Below, piece by piece: positions 5,542 to 6,425 of a stretch of 6,425 nt of DNA. The notes under the pieces are model-generated. The model saw only the letters and a program-made list of their open reading frames with translations, had not been told where the DNA came from and ran no database searches. Position numbers and translations under genes: made by a program. The stretch is taken from the NCBI GenBank assembly GCA_028701635.1, contig JAQVQJ010000076.1:1-6425 (forward strand), given 5' to 3'. The DNA comes from Clostridia bacterium (GTDB taxonomy: Bacteria; Bacillota_A; Clostridia; Christensenellales; UBA1242). Every line of letters begins with the position of its first letter. Positions within the stretch are counted from its first letter, which is position 1.

Positions 5542-5571
5542 AGATCTCTTTAAGGTTTTTTAAAGGGATTT
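5542..5571 (+). terminator. Weak hairpin between trpS and dnaG
   Basis: Bases 5542-5553 pair with 5560-5571 in a 12-base-pair stem with two G-U pairs and a GGTTTT loop, 18 bases after the trpS stop. The stem is A+T-rich and is followed by mixed A/T sequence (TAATAATTT overall) and not a clean T run, so termination would be partial at best. Its 3' edge touches the putative dnaG -35. Confidence 0.4.
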
Positions 5572-5598
5572 AATAATTTCTGTCGAAATAAATATAAT
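5570..5598 (+). promoter_or_regulatory. Candidate dnaG promoter
   Basis: A perfect TATAAT at 5593-5598 is preceded at 17 bases by TTAATA at 5570-5575 (four of six to TTGACA). Initiation near 5605 would give a short leader carrying AGAGG at 5614-5618 and the TTG start at 5624. The spacer contains a Spo0A box. Confidence 0.5.
5581..5587 (+). promoter_or_regulatory. Spo0A box (perfect) inside the dnaG promoter spacer
   Basis: TGTCGAA, the exact Spo0A box, lies between the putative -35 and -10 of dnaG. Binding here would be expected to block RNA polymerase, that is, to repress. Only one other exact copy exists in the window, at the spoIIA promoter. Function is inferred; a chance occurrence of a 7-mer remains possible. 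Confidence 0.45.
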
Positions 5599-5613
5599 GT
5601 TACCACTATTAAA

Positions 5614-5618
5614 AGAGG
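5614..5618 (+). promoter_or_regulatory. Ribosome binding site supporting a TTG start for dnaG
   Basis: AGAGG ends five bases before TTG 5624. The in-frame ATG at 5597 has no such site and lies within the TATAAT hexamer, so it would not be in an mRNA made from that promoter. Confidence 0.6.
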
Positions 5619-5623
5619 AAAAA

Positions 5624-6425
5624 TTGCAAAGTAGAAAATTACCTAGTGATTGGCTGAGTGAGCTTAAATCAAAGAATGATATAGTTACAACTATTTCATC
5701 ATACATACCGGTAGTAAAAAAGGGGAGACAATATTGGGCTCGCTGTCCTTTTCATAACGAAAAAACACCTTCATTTTCAATTAATGAAGAGGGGCAATAT
5801 TACCATTGCTTTGGGTGTGGAGAAAGCGGAGACGTTATAACCTTTGTTCAAAAAATGGAGTCAATTTCCACAGGAGATGCTATTAGAAAATTAGCGGAAA
5901 AAGCGGGATTAGAAATGCCAATGCTGGAAGATGGGGAAAAGATTGCAGAAAAAAAGAAAAGAAAAGATGAATCAATAAAAGCGCTTAATTTAACTAAGAA
6001 TTTTTACATAAAAAATTTATATGAGCCATCGGCAAAATTAGCCCAAGAATATGTGAAAAAGAGAGGCTTTAAAAAGAGTGATTTAGATAGATTCCAAATT
6101 GGTTATTCGAACGGCAATAGCATTATGAAATATCTTGAAAGTAATAAAATAGACAGAGAAATAATGTTAGAAGCGGGAATAATAACTGAAATAGATGGAA
6201 ATGCCTATGACCATATTTATAACCGATTGGCTTTTCCTATTATAAATACCTATGGCGATTGTATAGGATTTAGCGGAAGGATATTGGAAAACAATCCAGA
6301 AAAAGCAAAATATAAAAATACCTCACAAACTATTCTTTTCGATAAAGGCTCCACAATATATGGAATTAATTTATTAAAAGAAGAAAAAAAGAAAGGGAAT
6401 TTAGATAAAATAATATTGGTTGAGG
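5624..6425 (+). CDS. dnaG: DNA primase DnaG, N-terminal 267 residues (runs off the window)
   Basis: DnaG makes RNA primers for Okazaki fragments together with the replicative helicase. The N-terminal CHC2 zinc domain is complete, with ligands Cys41, His44, Cys62 and Cys65 in CPFH and HCFGC. The polymerase-core N-terminal part follows, with RLAFPIIN, CIGFSGRIL and KYKNTSQTILFDKG (about 205-250). The window ends in ILVE, the first strand of the Toprim domain (normally ILVEGYMD), so the last visible residue is the expected catalytic glutamate; the rest of Toprim and the helicase-binding domain lie outside. I choose the TTG at 5624, which has AGAGG five bases upstream and gives the typical short lead-in to LPSDWLSELKSKNDIV; the ATG at 5597 would add nine residues without a ribosome site. 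The frame is open throughout. In Firmicutes dnaG is usually followed by the major sigma gene. Confidence 0.93.
   Translation, partial: MQSRKLPSDWLSELKSKNDIVTTISSYIPVVKKGRQYWARCPFHNEKTPSFSINEEGQYYHCFGCGESGDVITFVQKMESISTGDAIRKLAEKAGLEMPMLEDGEKIAEKKKRKDESIKALNLTKNFYIKNLYEPSAKLAQEYVKKRGFKKSDLDRFQIGYSNGNSIMKYLESNKIDREIMLEAGIITEIDGNAYDHIYNRLAFPIINTYGDCIGFSGRILENNPEKAKYKNTSQTILFDKGSTIYGINLLKEEKKKGNLDKIILVE

Overview
From about position 270 onward the window looks like a low-G+C, endospore-forming Firmicute, most likely an uncultured clostridium. The evidence is a complete spoIIA operon (spoIIAA, spoIIAB, sigF), which is restricted to endospore formers, together with A+T-rich codon use and strong GGAG-type ribosome binding sites. 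The first ~269 bases do not fit. They are 62% G+C by hand count (168/269), against 29% for the next 150 bases (43/150), and carry the end of a SufU gene and the start of a NifU-N-type gene of proteobacterial style. Both that second gene and the clostridial hemolysin-III gene on the other side are cut at the same point. The simplest reading is a chimeric contig joined at about 269/270.

Layout: 3-170 sufU tail (+); 183-269 5' end of a NifU N-terminal-domain gene (+); ~270 junction; 270-780 hemolysin III/PAQR-type membrane protein lacking its C-terminus (-); 781-984 control region of the spoIIA operon with a perfect Spo0A box; 985-1293 spoIIAA; 1294-1512 an unusual 219-base gap holding a G+C-richer, hairpin-rich repeat-like element; 1513-1962 spoIIAB; 1962-2699 sigF; 2703-4397 a Na+/phosphate cotransporter-PhoU fusion (-), convergent with sigF; 4398-4533 divergent promoter region; 4534-5523 trpS; 5524-5623 a hairpin and a promoter-like stretch with a second perfect Spo0A box; 5624-6425 dnaG, running off the end at its first Toprim motif.

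How the genes relate: SpoIIAB holds sigma-F inactive and phosphorylates SpoIIAA; unphosphorylated SpoIIAA displaces sigma-F in the forespore. All key residues for this partner switch are present. The two exact TGTCGAA-type Spo0A boxes both lie in promoter regions, one ahead of spoIIA and one inside the putative dnaG promoter, which suggests that Spo0A may control both sporulation and primase here. The transporter, trpS and dnaG are housekeeping genes. I see no phage, CRISPR, insertion sequence with transposase, RNA gene, or wholly new system. The most unusual items are the element that splits the spoIIA operon, the Spo0A box at dnaG, and the chimeric junction.
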